From: Oscillospiraceae bacterium
GTDB lineage: Bacteria; Bacillota; Clostridia; Oscillospirales; Ruminococcaceae
Length of the DNA: 5,025 nucleotides
Reading direction: 5' to 3'
Assembly (NCBI GenBank): GCA_017396055.1
Contig: JAFQND010000110.1
Location: forward strand, 1 to 5,025
Made by a program: the position numbers and the translations under genes. The notes under the pieces are model-generated. The model was not told the origin of the DNA. It saw only the letters and a list, made by a program, of their open reading frames with translations, and did not search any database. Shown piece after piece: positions 1 through 5,025 of the stretch. Each line of letters opens with the position of its first letter. The stretch's first letter is position 1.

Positions 1-469
1 CCGCAAACATCCTCAGCGTGTCGCGCAGCGAGAGATGGATGGCAGCCGACTGACGGTAACGGGAAAAACGCGCGGGGCCGGGCCTGTCGGAGATCAGATA
101 GATATCCTGTTCGGGCAGCAGCTCGCACAGCCGGTCGGCCAGCGGCGTTCTTTTCAGGCCAAAGAGTTTGTTTGCGGGGCTTTTGCCCAGCACGATACGG
201 GTGACACCGCTCAGCTTGGCATATTCGGCGATCTGAATGGCCGGTTCGTCGCCATAGACGGTGGTGATGCGGGCGCCCAGTTCTTCGGCAAGCCGGCGGT
301 TGGAAGAAAGCCGCTGACGGTCTGCTTCGCTCCAGCGCTGAAGGTCGGGTGTCTCGACAAAGAGCGCGGTAAAGGTGCCGCCTGCCATTTCGGCAAGGCG
401 TGCGGATGCCCGGATGACCTTTTCATTGGAGGGCGCGCCCGACAGACAGACAAGAATATGTTCTGCCAC
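1..469 (-). CDS. KdpD-like sensor histidine kinase, N-terminal part (partial, runs off left edge)
   Basis: Reading leftward from the GTG at 469 gives 156 uninterrupted residues before the window ends, so this is the 5' part of a longer gene. Residues 3-128 match the universal-stress-protein domain of KdpD: ILVCLS at 5-10, PSNEKVIR at 13-20, FTALFVETP at 33-41, LAEELGA at 60-66, TVYGDE at 70-75, QIAEYAKLSGVTRIVLGKS at 79-97 and the DIYLI strand at 122-126. Residues 146-156 (LSLRDTLRMFA) look like the lead-in to the first membrane helix of the DUF4118 four-helix domain, which should be followed by HisKA and ATPase domains outside the window. KdpD kinases sense potassium or osmotic state and phosphorylate KdpE. 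The usual N-terminal KdpD domain (over 200 residues) is absent, because the gene begins with the stress-protein domain. The start is set by AGGAGG at 478-483, 8 bases upstream. It lies 2 bases after the SGNH gene stop, suggesting translational coupling. Family assignment is firm; the full architecture is inferred. Confidence 0.85.
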   Translation of the reverse strand, partial: MAEHILVCLSGAPSNEKVIRASARLAEMAGGTFTALFVETPDLQRWSEADRQRLSSNRRLAEELGARITTVYGDEPAIQIAEYAKLSGVTRIVLGKSPANKLFGLKRTPLADRLCELLPEQDIYLISDRPGPARFSRYRQSAAIHLSLRDTLRMFA

Positions 470-471
470 GA

Positions 472-1542
472 TTATCCCCTCCTGCGGGCGAGATAGGCTT
501 TTGCTGCTTTCAGACAGCCCTCGGCATTGGGGTGGCCGCCGAAGGGCGCACGGTGTTCGTCCGGGGCGGGAAGTCCCAGCACGGCCGCAAAGTCAAAGAA
601 ATCGTCGGCTTCGCGGGAAAGTTCCTCCCGGATGACCTTATTGGCGGCATACCAGTTTTCCTTTGCACTTCCCTGCTGATCAAAGGGCGGTACAGTAAAG
701 AGGGTGACTCTGCATCCCGCAGCCTGAAGGCTTCTGATAATGGTGCGAAGGTCACAGATCAGCTCTTCGGCTGTTCTGCCGCGGTTTAAGTCGTTGACAC
801 CGAAACAGACATTGACTTCGTCACAGGTCTTTGCTCTGGCGAGCCAGCCCTTGTCAGTGGCGGCATCATAGCCTCTTGCATAGCCGATGCCGAGATCCCA
901 GACGCTGACATCAGAGGGCAGTTCTTCGGCAATTTTTGCCGCCCAGTGGGTATAGGAGTCATATTCGGTGCCGCAGCCCTGGGTGATCGAGTCGCCGATA
1001 ATGCCGACCCGCTTTGTGATCTTCCGGTCGGAGCCGATCATGACGGGCACCGGGAACTGTCTCGATTCGGTGGTGACGCCGTCTTGGGTCATGCGGGTCG
1101 AGAGGGTGATCTCTTCGTGATAAGGGAAAACACAGCCCCGAAGGGTGATCTCATAACAGAGATACTCCCCGCCCTTTGCGGAAAGAGCGATGGGGTCGGT
1201 GGTGAAGGGGCCGGGGGAAGAAACGGTCTTCTCCCCTTTTCCGTCAAAGGTGACCTTGACCCAGTTTTCCGGCTCTTCACCCCAGGCAGGACAGAGACCG
1301 ACTCTCATCGAAAGGATCTCCCACTCACCGCCGGGGTCGTTGGCCTTGCTGACAGAACCGTCCGAAAAGGTGCTGTCCACAGTATTGGTAAAGAGAAGAG
1401 CATAGTTCTCTCCGCCGTGGGAAAGACGGTACCAGACTCTTCCGGTGCGTTCGACCGGTTTTTCAAAGCGGGTCAGTACCTGCGCCGCACTTCCGGCGGT
1501 ACAGTCGGAGGAGAAACGCTCATAAAATTCTTTCAGTTCCAT
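472..1542 (-). CDS. SGNH/GDSL-family hydrolase, probable carbohydrate esterase
   Basis: This 356-residue protein has no signal peptide, so it is probably cytoplasmic. Residues 1 to about 172 form a beta-rich N-terminal domain of the kind placed before SGNH domains in carbohydrate esterases. Residues 178-354 are the SGNH hydrolase fold. Block I is GDSIT at 183-187 with nucleophile Ser185; block II glycines are in GIGYARG (218-224); block III is GVND at 248-251 with Asn250; block V is GGHPNAEG with His337. The usual Asp three residues before the catalytic His is Phe334 here, so the enzyme may use a Ser-His dyad, as described for carbohydrate esterase family 2, or recruit Asp328. Expected activity is removal of acetyl or other acyl groups from a sugar or glycoside. 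The ATG is supported by GAGG at 1548-1551, 5 bases upstream, and lies 11 bases after the glycoside hydrolase stop. The pairing suggests it de-acylates the same substrate, but the actual substrate cannot be read from the sequence. Family is firm; specificity is open. Confidence 0.88.
   Translation of the reverse strand: MELKEFYERFSSDCTAGSAAQVLTRFEKPVERTGRVWYRLSHGGENYALLFTNTVDSTFSDGSVSKANDPGGEWEILSMRVGLCPAWGEEPENWVKVTFDGKGEKTVSSPGPFTTDPIALSAKGGEYLCYEITLRGCVFPYHEEITLSTRMTQDGVTTESRQFPVPVMIGSDRKITKRVGIIGDSITQGCGTEYDSYTHWAAKIAEELPSDVSVWDLGIGYARGYDAATDKGWLARAKTCDEVNVCFGVNDLNRGRTAEELICDLRTIIRSLQAAGCRVTLFTVPPFDQQGSAKENWYAANKVIREELSREADDFFDFAAVLGLPAPDEHRAPFGGHPNAEGCLKAAKAYLARRRG
478..483 (-). promoter_or_regulatory. 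Ribosome binding site of the KdpD-like gene, embedded in the SGNH gene
   Basis: On the minus strand this reads AGGAGG, a perfect Shine-Dalgarno core, with an 8-base spacer to the GTG at 469-467. It falls within the last arginine codons of the SGNH hydrolase, just before that gene's TAA (474-472). It decides the GTG start, since no ATG with comparable spacing exists, and it implies that ribosomes finishing the upstream gene can reinitiate here. Confidence 0.85.
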
Positions 1543-1553
1543 CTTTTCCTCTT

Positions 1554-3500
1554 TTACACGTCAGCTCTGGGGAAATAGGTGATGCGCAGGTTGGTGCAGC
1601 CGTAGGGCTCCAGGGTGAGTTCCAGCTCGTCGGTGACCTTCTGTTTGTCGCCGAAGGGCTCGAATGCCCGCTCGGGATAGGAGGAGCAGAGATACAGCGC
1701 CCGGTAGCCTTTCAGCTTCAGCTTCACGCAGGGATTCTCCCAGATATAACCTTCCGGCTCGGTGAATTCCACCTCGATATCCTCGGGGCGGATCTTTTCG
1801 TCCAGCGCCACGTTCCAGCTGATGCGGTATTTGACAAGACCCATGTTGTCGTAGTTATCATAATCGGCGAAGAGCGGCGGCATCTCGGGCAGAGCGGCGT
1901 ACCAGGTCCATCCCTCAGGCAGAGGGGTGGCGGGACTTCCCTTGATGGGGGTCCAGACCTCGGGAATGTGCAGCGAGAAGACCAGACCGCCATAGCGGAA
2001 TGCCAGCGGATATTTTTTCGAAGCGTCGCTGTCGTCCACATGGATGACCTCAACGGCGGCGTCAAAGTGAAGCTGTACCTTGTCGCCCTTTTCCCACTTT
2101 CTGCGGATGACATAGAAGCCGCCTTCTGCTTCGGTAAAGTCGGCGGGTGCGCCGTTTACGGTGACGGTCATGCCGGTTGCCCAGCGGGGTTTTCTGAAGT
2201 GCAGGCCGAATTCCTTGTCGGCGTCAACAGTCAGCAGAACATCGTTGCGGAAGGGGTAAAGGGTCTCTTCCTTCACCGATACATCGCCCCAGGTAAGGCT
2301 GCAGGGGCCATAGGCGGTCAGATAAAGGTCATCGCCTGCATGGTGCATCAGGTCACGGGTAAACTCGGGAGGCAGCATCACCGACGTGACGGGACAGCAG
2401 GAAACAGGATAGCAGGGGGCATAGACCTGCATGTCGAACATGGCGGGAGAAGAGCGCTCGGTGGCGCGAACCTGGTTGGGAGCGCTCAGATACGCGATGG
2501 CACGCTCGTCCTTTTTGCGGGCGCCCTGCGCACCGTTATAGAACATCTCCTCGATGTAATCGCCGTAGATCGCTTCACCGGTCACCCGTTCCAGCACCGC
2601 GTAGGTGGCGTTGAAGAAGGTGAACGAGCAGTATTCGGTCTCGTGGGTGCCGCTGACGGGTCCGATATATTCGCTGACCGAAACAGGGCCGCCGCCCACC
2701 TGCACCGCAATTTTATGAAGCTTTTCGATGGCATTGACCGACGCGTCCAGCAGCTCTTTTCTGCCGTTGGCCGAATAGACCATGACGGGGGTGCGGACAT
2801 AGTTTCCGTAGCCGGCGGTATGGGTGGCGTTGTATTCCAGCACGTCGCTGCCCATCTGTTTATAGGACATGGGGAAGACATGGTCCTTCGAGATGAGGAA
2901 TTCCTCATAATCCTCGGCAAAGCGGAGCAGCCGTTCGTCGCCGGTATAATGGTAACAATCGATCACCGGCTCGACGATCATGCGACCGGCATAAGCGGTT
3001 TTGCGCTCTTTCCAGTTTTCGGCGAACCACAGCATGCAGCCGTACACTGCGTCAAAGACATCCTGTCTGCCGGTGGCTTCATAAAATGCCAGCAGACCTC
3101 TCATCACGCAGGAGGTACCCCAGGCGTTGTAGTCCTCATAGATATCGGCGCCCTCTTCCCAATAGGTACCGAGATAACCGTCGGCTCTGCGCTTTTTCAG
3201 CATCTCATCCACCCATTCGGTGGCTTTTGCGATCATCTCTTCGTCGCCCAGCACGAATGCCAGCTGGATAAAACCGGTCCAGTAGTTGCCGGAAATTTCT
3301 GCGCCCCAGCCCAGCTGACAGCCGCCGCTCCACTGCGGGACTTCGGTGCGGTGGAGATAGGGGTCGTTGATCATGCCGGGCTCCAGCTCATAAAGATGGC
3401 CGCCCATGCCGTGCTTCGACCGGATGAGCTGTTCTTTCAGAAAGCCTTCTGCTTTAACGGCGCCAAGGGGAAAACGCTCCAGTTTCTGATATTTTTTCAT
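1554..3500 (-). CDS. Glycoside hydrolase family 127 (DUF1680-type), putative beta-L-arabinofuranosidase
   Basis: This is a 648-residue protein, the usual length for the family, with no signal peptide and so probably cytoplasmic. The N-terminal part (to about residue 380) is the helical alpha/alpha-barrel catalytic domain, for example WTGFIQLAFVLGDEE at 74-88 and RADGYLGTYWEE at 105-116. The rest is beta-sandwich domain, with HFRKPRW at 434-440 typical of these proteins. Metal-site residues are visible: Glu289 and Cys291 (EYC) and the Cys368-Cys369 pair (SCCP). In Bifidobacterium longum HypBA1 the zinc ligands are Glu338, Cys340, Cys417 and Cys418, with Cys417 the nucleophile; both spacings here (79 and 77 residues) are identical. 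Glu277 in SEYIGP fits the acid/base Glu322. Members release beta-L-arabinofuranose, but the family is broad and the sugar here is unproven. ATG 3500 is chosen over an in-frame GTG at 3512 because the ribosome binding site covers that GTG. It is first in the operon, ahead of the SGNH hydrolase, and divergent from the transporter. Confidence 0.9.
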   Translation of the reverse strand: MKKYQKLERFPLGAVKAEGFLKEQLIRSKHGMGGHLYELEPGMINDPYLHRTEVPQWSGGCQLGWGAEISGNYWTGFIQLAFVLGDEEMIAKATEWVDEMLKKRRADGYLGTYWEEGADIYEDYNAWGTSCVMRGLLAFYEATGRQDVFDAVYGCMLWFAENWKERKTAYAGRMIVEPVIDCYHYTGDERLLRFAEDYEEFLISKDHVFPMSYKQMGSDVLEYNATHTAGYGNYVRTPVMVYSANGRKELLDASVNAIEKLHKIAVQVGGGPVSVSEYIGPVSGTHETEYCSFTFFNATYAVLERVTGEAIYGDYIEEMFYNGAQGARKKDERAIAYLSAPNQVRATERSSPAMFDMQVYAPCYPVSCCPVTSVMLPPEFTRDLMHHAGDDLYLTAYGPCSLTWGDVSVKEETLYPFRNDVLLTVDADKEFGLHFRKPRWATGMTVTVNGAPADFTEAEGGFYVIRRKWEKGDKVQLHFDAAVEVIHVDDSDASKKYPLAFRYGGLVFSLHIPEVWTPIKGSPATPLPEGWTWYAALPEMPPLFADYDNYDNMGLVKYRISWNVALDEKIRPEDIEVEFTEPEGYIWENPCVKLKLKGYRALYLCSSYPERAFEPFGDKQKVTDELELTLEPYGCTNLRITYFPRADV

Positions 3501-3509
3501 GGTGAAAAA

Positions 3510-3519
3510 CACCGCCTTT
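3510..3519 (-). promoter_or_regulatory. Ribosome binding site deciding the glycoside hydrolase start
   Basis: The minus strand reads AAAGGCGGTG, one mismatch from the ideal AAAGGAGGTG, followed by 9 bases to the ATG at 3500. The final GTG of this element (3512-3510) is itself an in-frame possible start, but a ribosome bound here could not use it. The protein therefore most likely begins MKKYQKL rather than four residues earlier. Confidence 0.75.
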
Positions 3520-3527
3520 CTGTTTTT

Positions 3528-3556
3528 ATCATACCTGTTTTACCGATAAAATGCAA
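3528..3556 (-). promoter_or_regulatory. Predicted sigma-A promoter of the GH127-SGNH-kinase operon
   Basis: On the minus strand, TTGCAT (3556-3551) and TATGAT (3533-3528) are separated by exactly 17 bases. The -10 box matches consensus at 5 of 6 positions; the -35 box is weak, 3 of 6, suggesting possible dependence on a regulator. Transcription would begin near 3521, giving a leader of about 20 bases that contains the ribosome binding site. Prediction from sequence only. Confidence 0.6.
3538..3551. promoter_or_regulatory. Candidate operator: 14-bp near-palindrome in the leftward promoter spacer
   Basis: TTTTACCGATAAAA equals its own reverse complement except at one symmetric pair of positions (6 of 7 half-site positions match), with a central CpG. 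It fills most of the 17-base spacer between the -35 and -10 boxes of the GH127 promoter, so a bound protein would block RNA polymerase. A central CpG in an AT-flanked palindrome is common in LacI-family operators controlling sugar-use genes, but no regulator gene is in the window and the family assignment is a guess. Confidence 0.45.
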
Positions 3557-3576
3557 GACAATTTCGCTTTGGAATG

Positions 3577-3605
3577 TTGACGAAAACAGCCCCTGAGGAT
3601 ATAAT
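3577..3605 (+). promoter_or_regulatory. Predicted strong sigma-A promoter of the MFS transporter gene
   Basis: TTGACG (3577-3582, 5 of 6 consensus) and a perfect TATAAT (3600-3605) are separated by 17 bases. Transcription would start near 3612, giving a leader of about 25 bases before the ATG at 3637. The position of this promoter rules out the upstream in-frame ATGs at 3574 and 3604 as translation starts. Its -35 box lies 20 bases from the -35 box of the opposite promoter. Confidence 0.8.
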
Positions 3606-3622
3606 GAAAACAAATACTTTCA

Positions 3623-3628
3623 GGGAGG
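3623..3628 (+). promoter_or_regulatory. Ribosome binding site of the MFS transporter gene
   Basis: GGGAGG is followed by an 8-base spacer and ATG at 3637. This fixes the start at the methionine of MSAPGYK, 21 codons inside the longest possible reading frame. Confidence 0.85.
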
Positions 3629-3636
3629 TTTTTCCC

Positions 3637-4887
3637 ATGTCAGCCCCCGGCTACAAACATACCAGAACCGCCGCTTATTTCACCAATCTGACCATGTCGG
3701 CCGCCTTCAGCATGCCGCCGCTTCTCTTTGTCACCTTCCGTGAAATGTACGGTATCTCCTATACCCTTCTGGGTACGCTTGTTGTGGTGAATTTCTGCAC
3801 CCAGCTGATCATCGACCTGATCTTCAGCTTCTTCCCCCAGTATTTCAACGTAAAAAAATGCGTCCGCTGTATGCCGCTCATCACGGCGGCGGGACTGATC
3901 GTCTATGCATTGATCCCGACTCTTCTGCCGGAACTTGCCTATCTGGGTCTGGTGACCGGCACGGTCATCTTCTCGGTGGCGGCAGGCCTTTGTGAAGTGC
4001 TGATGACCCCTGTCATCGCCGCCATTCCCGAGGGCGACCCGGAAAAGAGCATCGCCGTCCTTCATTCCCTTTACGGCTACGGCGTTGTGATGGTCGTTGT
4101 GATCAGCACCCTCTTTTTACGTATTTTCGGCAATCACAACTGGATGGTCCTGGTGCTTTGCTGGTCGGTGCTGCCGGCCATCGGTTCGGTACTGCTTCAT
4201 CTGGTGCCCATGCCCGACGTGGAGACGGGACACGGCGGCTCTGCGCCCGGTTCGTCGGTGAAAAAACACGCGGGCCTCGCCCTCTGCTTCGGTTGTATCT
4301 TCCTGGGCAGTGCCGCTGAGAACGTCATGACCAACTGGGTATCCGGCTATATCGAGAGCGCTCTGGGCATCTCGAAAGTCATCGGCGACATTCTCGGCAT
4401 GGCAGCCTTTGCGGTCATTCTGGCCATGACCAGAACCGTCTATGCAAAATACGGCAAAAACATCGAAAACACCCTGCTTGTCAGCATGGCCGGCGCAGTG
4501 GTCTGCTACGCAGTGGTTGCCTTTACCTCCAACGCTGTTATCTCGGTGGCATTCTGTGCCCTGACGGGACTGTGCACCTCGATGCTCTGGCCCGGCACGC
4601 TGATCCTGATGGAAGAAAAGATCCCCGGCCCCGGTGTTGCGGCCTATGCTCTGATGGCGGCGGGCGGTGACCTGGGCGCATCCATTGCTCCCCAGCTGAT
4701 GGGTATCATCGTCGACACGGTGGCCGTTTCCGACTGGGCGGCAGAGCTTGGCGCGACCCTCGCCCTCACCGGCGAACAGATCGGCATGAAGACAGGTATG
4801 CTGCTGACCACCGTCTTCCCGATCCTGGGCATCTTCCTGCTTTTGTACATCAAGCGGTATTTCAGAAAACACAAGGCACAGGCATAA
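3637..4887 (+). CDS. Major facilitator superfamily transporter, probable sugar or glycoside importer
   Basis: This is a 416-residue inner-membrane protein with about 12 hydrophobic helices, roughly at residues 12-34, 42-65, 78-96, 100-130, 140-162, 168-190, 212-232, 246-265, 278-296, 300-325, 333-358 and 384-405. A polar cytoplasmic loop (191-211) separates the two six-helix halves, and a basic tail (KRYFRKHKAQA) ends the protein. Charged residues in or next to membrane segments, such as Asp60, Glu120, Glu228 and Asp345, are candidates for proton coupling or sugar binding. The helix 4-5 region (VIAAIPEGDPEKSIAVLHSLYGYG, 126-149) resembles MFS carriers common beside glycoside hydrolase genes in Clostridia, some related to the fucose/glucose-type group. 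A 25-residue non-membrane insert (360-384) separates the last two helices. The gene is divergent from the GH127 operon, so import of that enzyme's substrate is the simplest role. The start is set by the ribosome binding site and promoter. Superfamily is firm; substrate and direction of transport are inferred. Confidence 0.87.
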   Translation: MSAPGYKHTRTAAYFTNLTMSAAFSMPPLLFVTFREMYGISYTLLGTLVVVNFCTQLIIDLIFSFFPQYFNVKKCVRCMPLITAAGLIVYALIPTLLPELAYLGLVTGTVIFSVAAGLCEVLMTPVIAAIPEGDPEKSIAVLHSLYGYGVVMVVVISTLFLRIFGNHNWMVLVLCWSVLPAIGSVLLHLVPMPDVETGHGGSAPGSSVKKHAGLALCFGCIFLGSAAENVMTNWVSGYIESALGISKVIGDILGMAAFAVILAMTRTVYAKYGKNIENTLLVSMAGAVVCYAVVAFTSNAVISVAFCALTGLCTSMLWPGTLILMEEKIPGPGVAAYALMAAGGDLGASIAPQLMGIIVDTVAVSDWAAELGATLALTGEQIGMKTGMLLTTVFPILGIFLLLYIKRYFRKHKAQA

Positions 4888-4898
4888 AACATGGCAAT

Positions 4899-4917
4899 AA
4901 AAAAGCCGCCCTGAGGG
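4899..4917. terminator. Apparent half of a bidirectional intrinsic terminator (interrupted)
   Basis: Eleven bases after the transporter stop the sequence is AAAAAAGCCGCCC, then TGA, then GGG. A complete bidirectional terminator would continue GGGCGGCTTTTTT, but only GGG is present before the sequence changes to TAGTTTCC. As it stands only a 3-bp stem plus one wobble can form, so it is unlikely to terminate transcription by itself. The reading as a broken terminator is inference from the missing complementary arm. Confidence 0.4.
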
Positions 4918-4992
4918 TAGTTTCCAATAAGACAGTATGAGAACATTTACTGACATAGGGTAGCTGCCGTACAGGGTGCGACAAGAAAAATT

Positions 4993-5025
4993 GGCGATAC
5001 TTGGTTTTCACAACCAGGTATCGCC
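4993..5025. terminator. Strong stem-loop, candidate (possibly bidirectional) intrinsic terminator
   Basis: The arm GGCGATACTTGGTT (4993-5006) pairs with AACCAGGTATCGCC (5012-5025) over 14 positions with a single T-G wobble and a 5-base loop TTCAC. On the minus strand the stem is followed by AATTTTT (4992-4986), which would serve as the uridine tract for leftward transcription from a gene beyond the right edge. For the rightward transporter transcript the T-run would have to lie just outside the window. A structural hairpin at the end of a mobile element is the main alternative. Confidence 0.55.

Larger units (their letters stand above)
4888..5025. other. Non-coding tail after the transporter gene
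   Basis: No convincing gene is present in these 138 bases. The first 30 contain an A-run and a GC-rich arm resembling half a terminator. From about 4918 the sequence becomes AT-richer, and the hexamer GGGTAG occurs twice, at 4915-4920 and 4958-4963. The segment ends with a strong stem-loop. It could be ordinary intergenic DNA or the outer end of an inserted element whose body lies to the right; no transposase or target-site duplication is visible. Confidence 0.5.

Noticed and set aside
35..496. A 153-codon plus-strand open frame near the left edge
   Set aside because: The minus strand here encodes a recognisable KdpD stress-protein domain with a perfect ribosome binding site. The plus-strand frame shows no family features and is a shadow.
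946..1578. A 210-codon plus-strand open frame opposite the SGNH hydrolase gene
   Set aside because: It is the antisense shadow of the hydrolase, whose GDSIT, GVND and HPN blocks are on the minus strand.
1968..3596. A 542-codon open frame on the plus strand opposite the glycoside hydrolase gene
   Set aside because: It is the antisense shadow of a GC-rich gene. The complementary strand encodes a full-length GH127 protein with its metal ligands at the correct spacing. The antisense frame lacks recognisable motifs and a ribosome binding site, and it runs through the divergent promoter region.
3574..3636. Longer transporter start at ATG 3574 or 3604
   Set aside because: Both lie within or overlap a near-consensus promoter (TTGACG, 17 bases, TATAAT) and so would not be in the transcript. 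ATG 3637 has a good ribosome binding site with 8-base spacing.
4117..4956. A 279-codon open frame on the minus strand opposite the transporter gene
   Set aside because: Its translation is rich in Asp, His, Gly and Gln with no domain pattern, which is typical of the reverse reading of membrane-protein codons. The plus strand encodes a clear 12-helix transporter.
4936..4962. An 8-codon frame (MRTFTDIG) that could be a leader peptide before the terminal hairpin
   Set aside because: There is no convincing ribosome binding site, no run of regulatory codons, and no alternative antiterminator pairing that I could find; it is most likely chance.
1..5025. CRISPR arrays, tRNA or rRNA genes, riboswitches and tandem repeats
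   Set aside because: None was seen. There are no regularly spaced repeats or cloverleaf-like segments, and the only sizeable non-coding stretches (3501-3636 and 4888-5025) are too short or lack recognisable aptamer structure.

Overview
The window looks like chromosome from a moderately GC-rich Clostridia-type Firmicute, plausibly an Oscillospiraceae/Ruminococcaceae-like gut bacterium. This is an inference from the strong AGGAGG-type ribosome binding sites, the sigma-A-type promoters, the GC-rich codon use and the gene families present; no marker gene fixes the taxon.

Layout. Three genes run leftward as a tight operon: a family 127 (DUF1680-type) glycoside hydrolase (3500 to 1554), an SGNH/GDSL hydrolase (1542 to 472), and the 5' part of a KdpD-like sensor kinase gene (from a GTG at 469, running off the left edge). 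The first two are 11 bases apart. The last two are 2 bases apart, and the kinase ribosome binding site lies inside the last codons of the hydrolase. From a shared 136-base divergent control region (3501-3636), a major facilitator transporter gene runs rightward (3637-4887). Both directions have recognisable promoters, and the leftward one carries a near-palindrome with a central CpG in its spacer, a candidate operator. The last 138 bases (4888-5025) are non-coding. They hold what looks like half of an intrinsic terminator followed by unrelated sequence, and a strong 14-bp stem-loop ending exactly at the window edge.

How the genes may work together (inference). The transporter could import a small glycoside or oligosaccharide. 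The hydrolase, which has no signal peptide, could release beta-L-arabinofuranose or a related sugar in the cytoplasm, and the SGNH enzyme could remove acyl groups that block it. The KdpD-like protein starts directly with its universal-stress-protein domain, without the N-terminal KdpD domain. It may simply be the next gene reached by read-through, or the first gene of a potassium or c-di-AMP related set outside the window. Nothing here requires a wholly new system. The points most worth a second look are the kinase's altered c-di-AMP motif and operon position, the candidate operator, the SGNH enzyme lacking the usual Asp, and the interrupted terminator near 4917.
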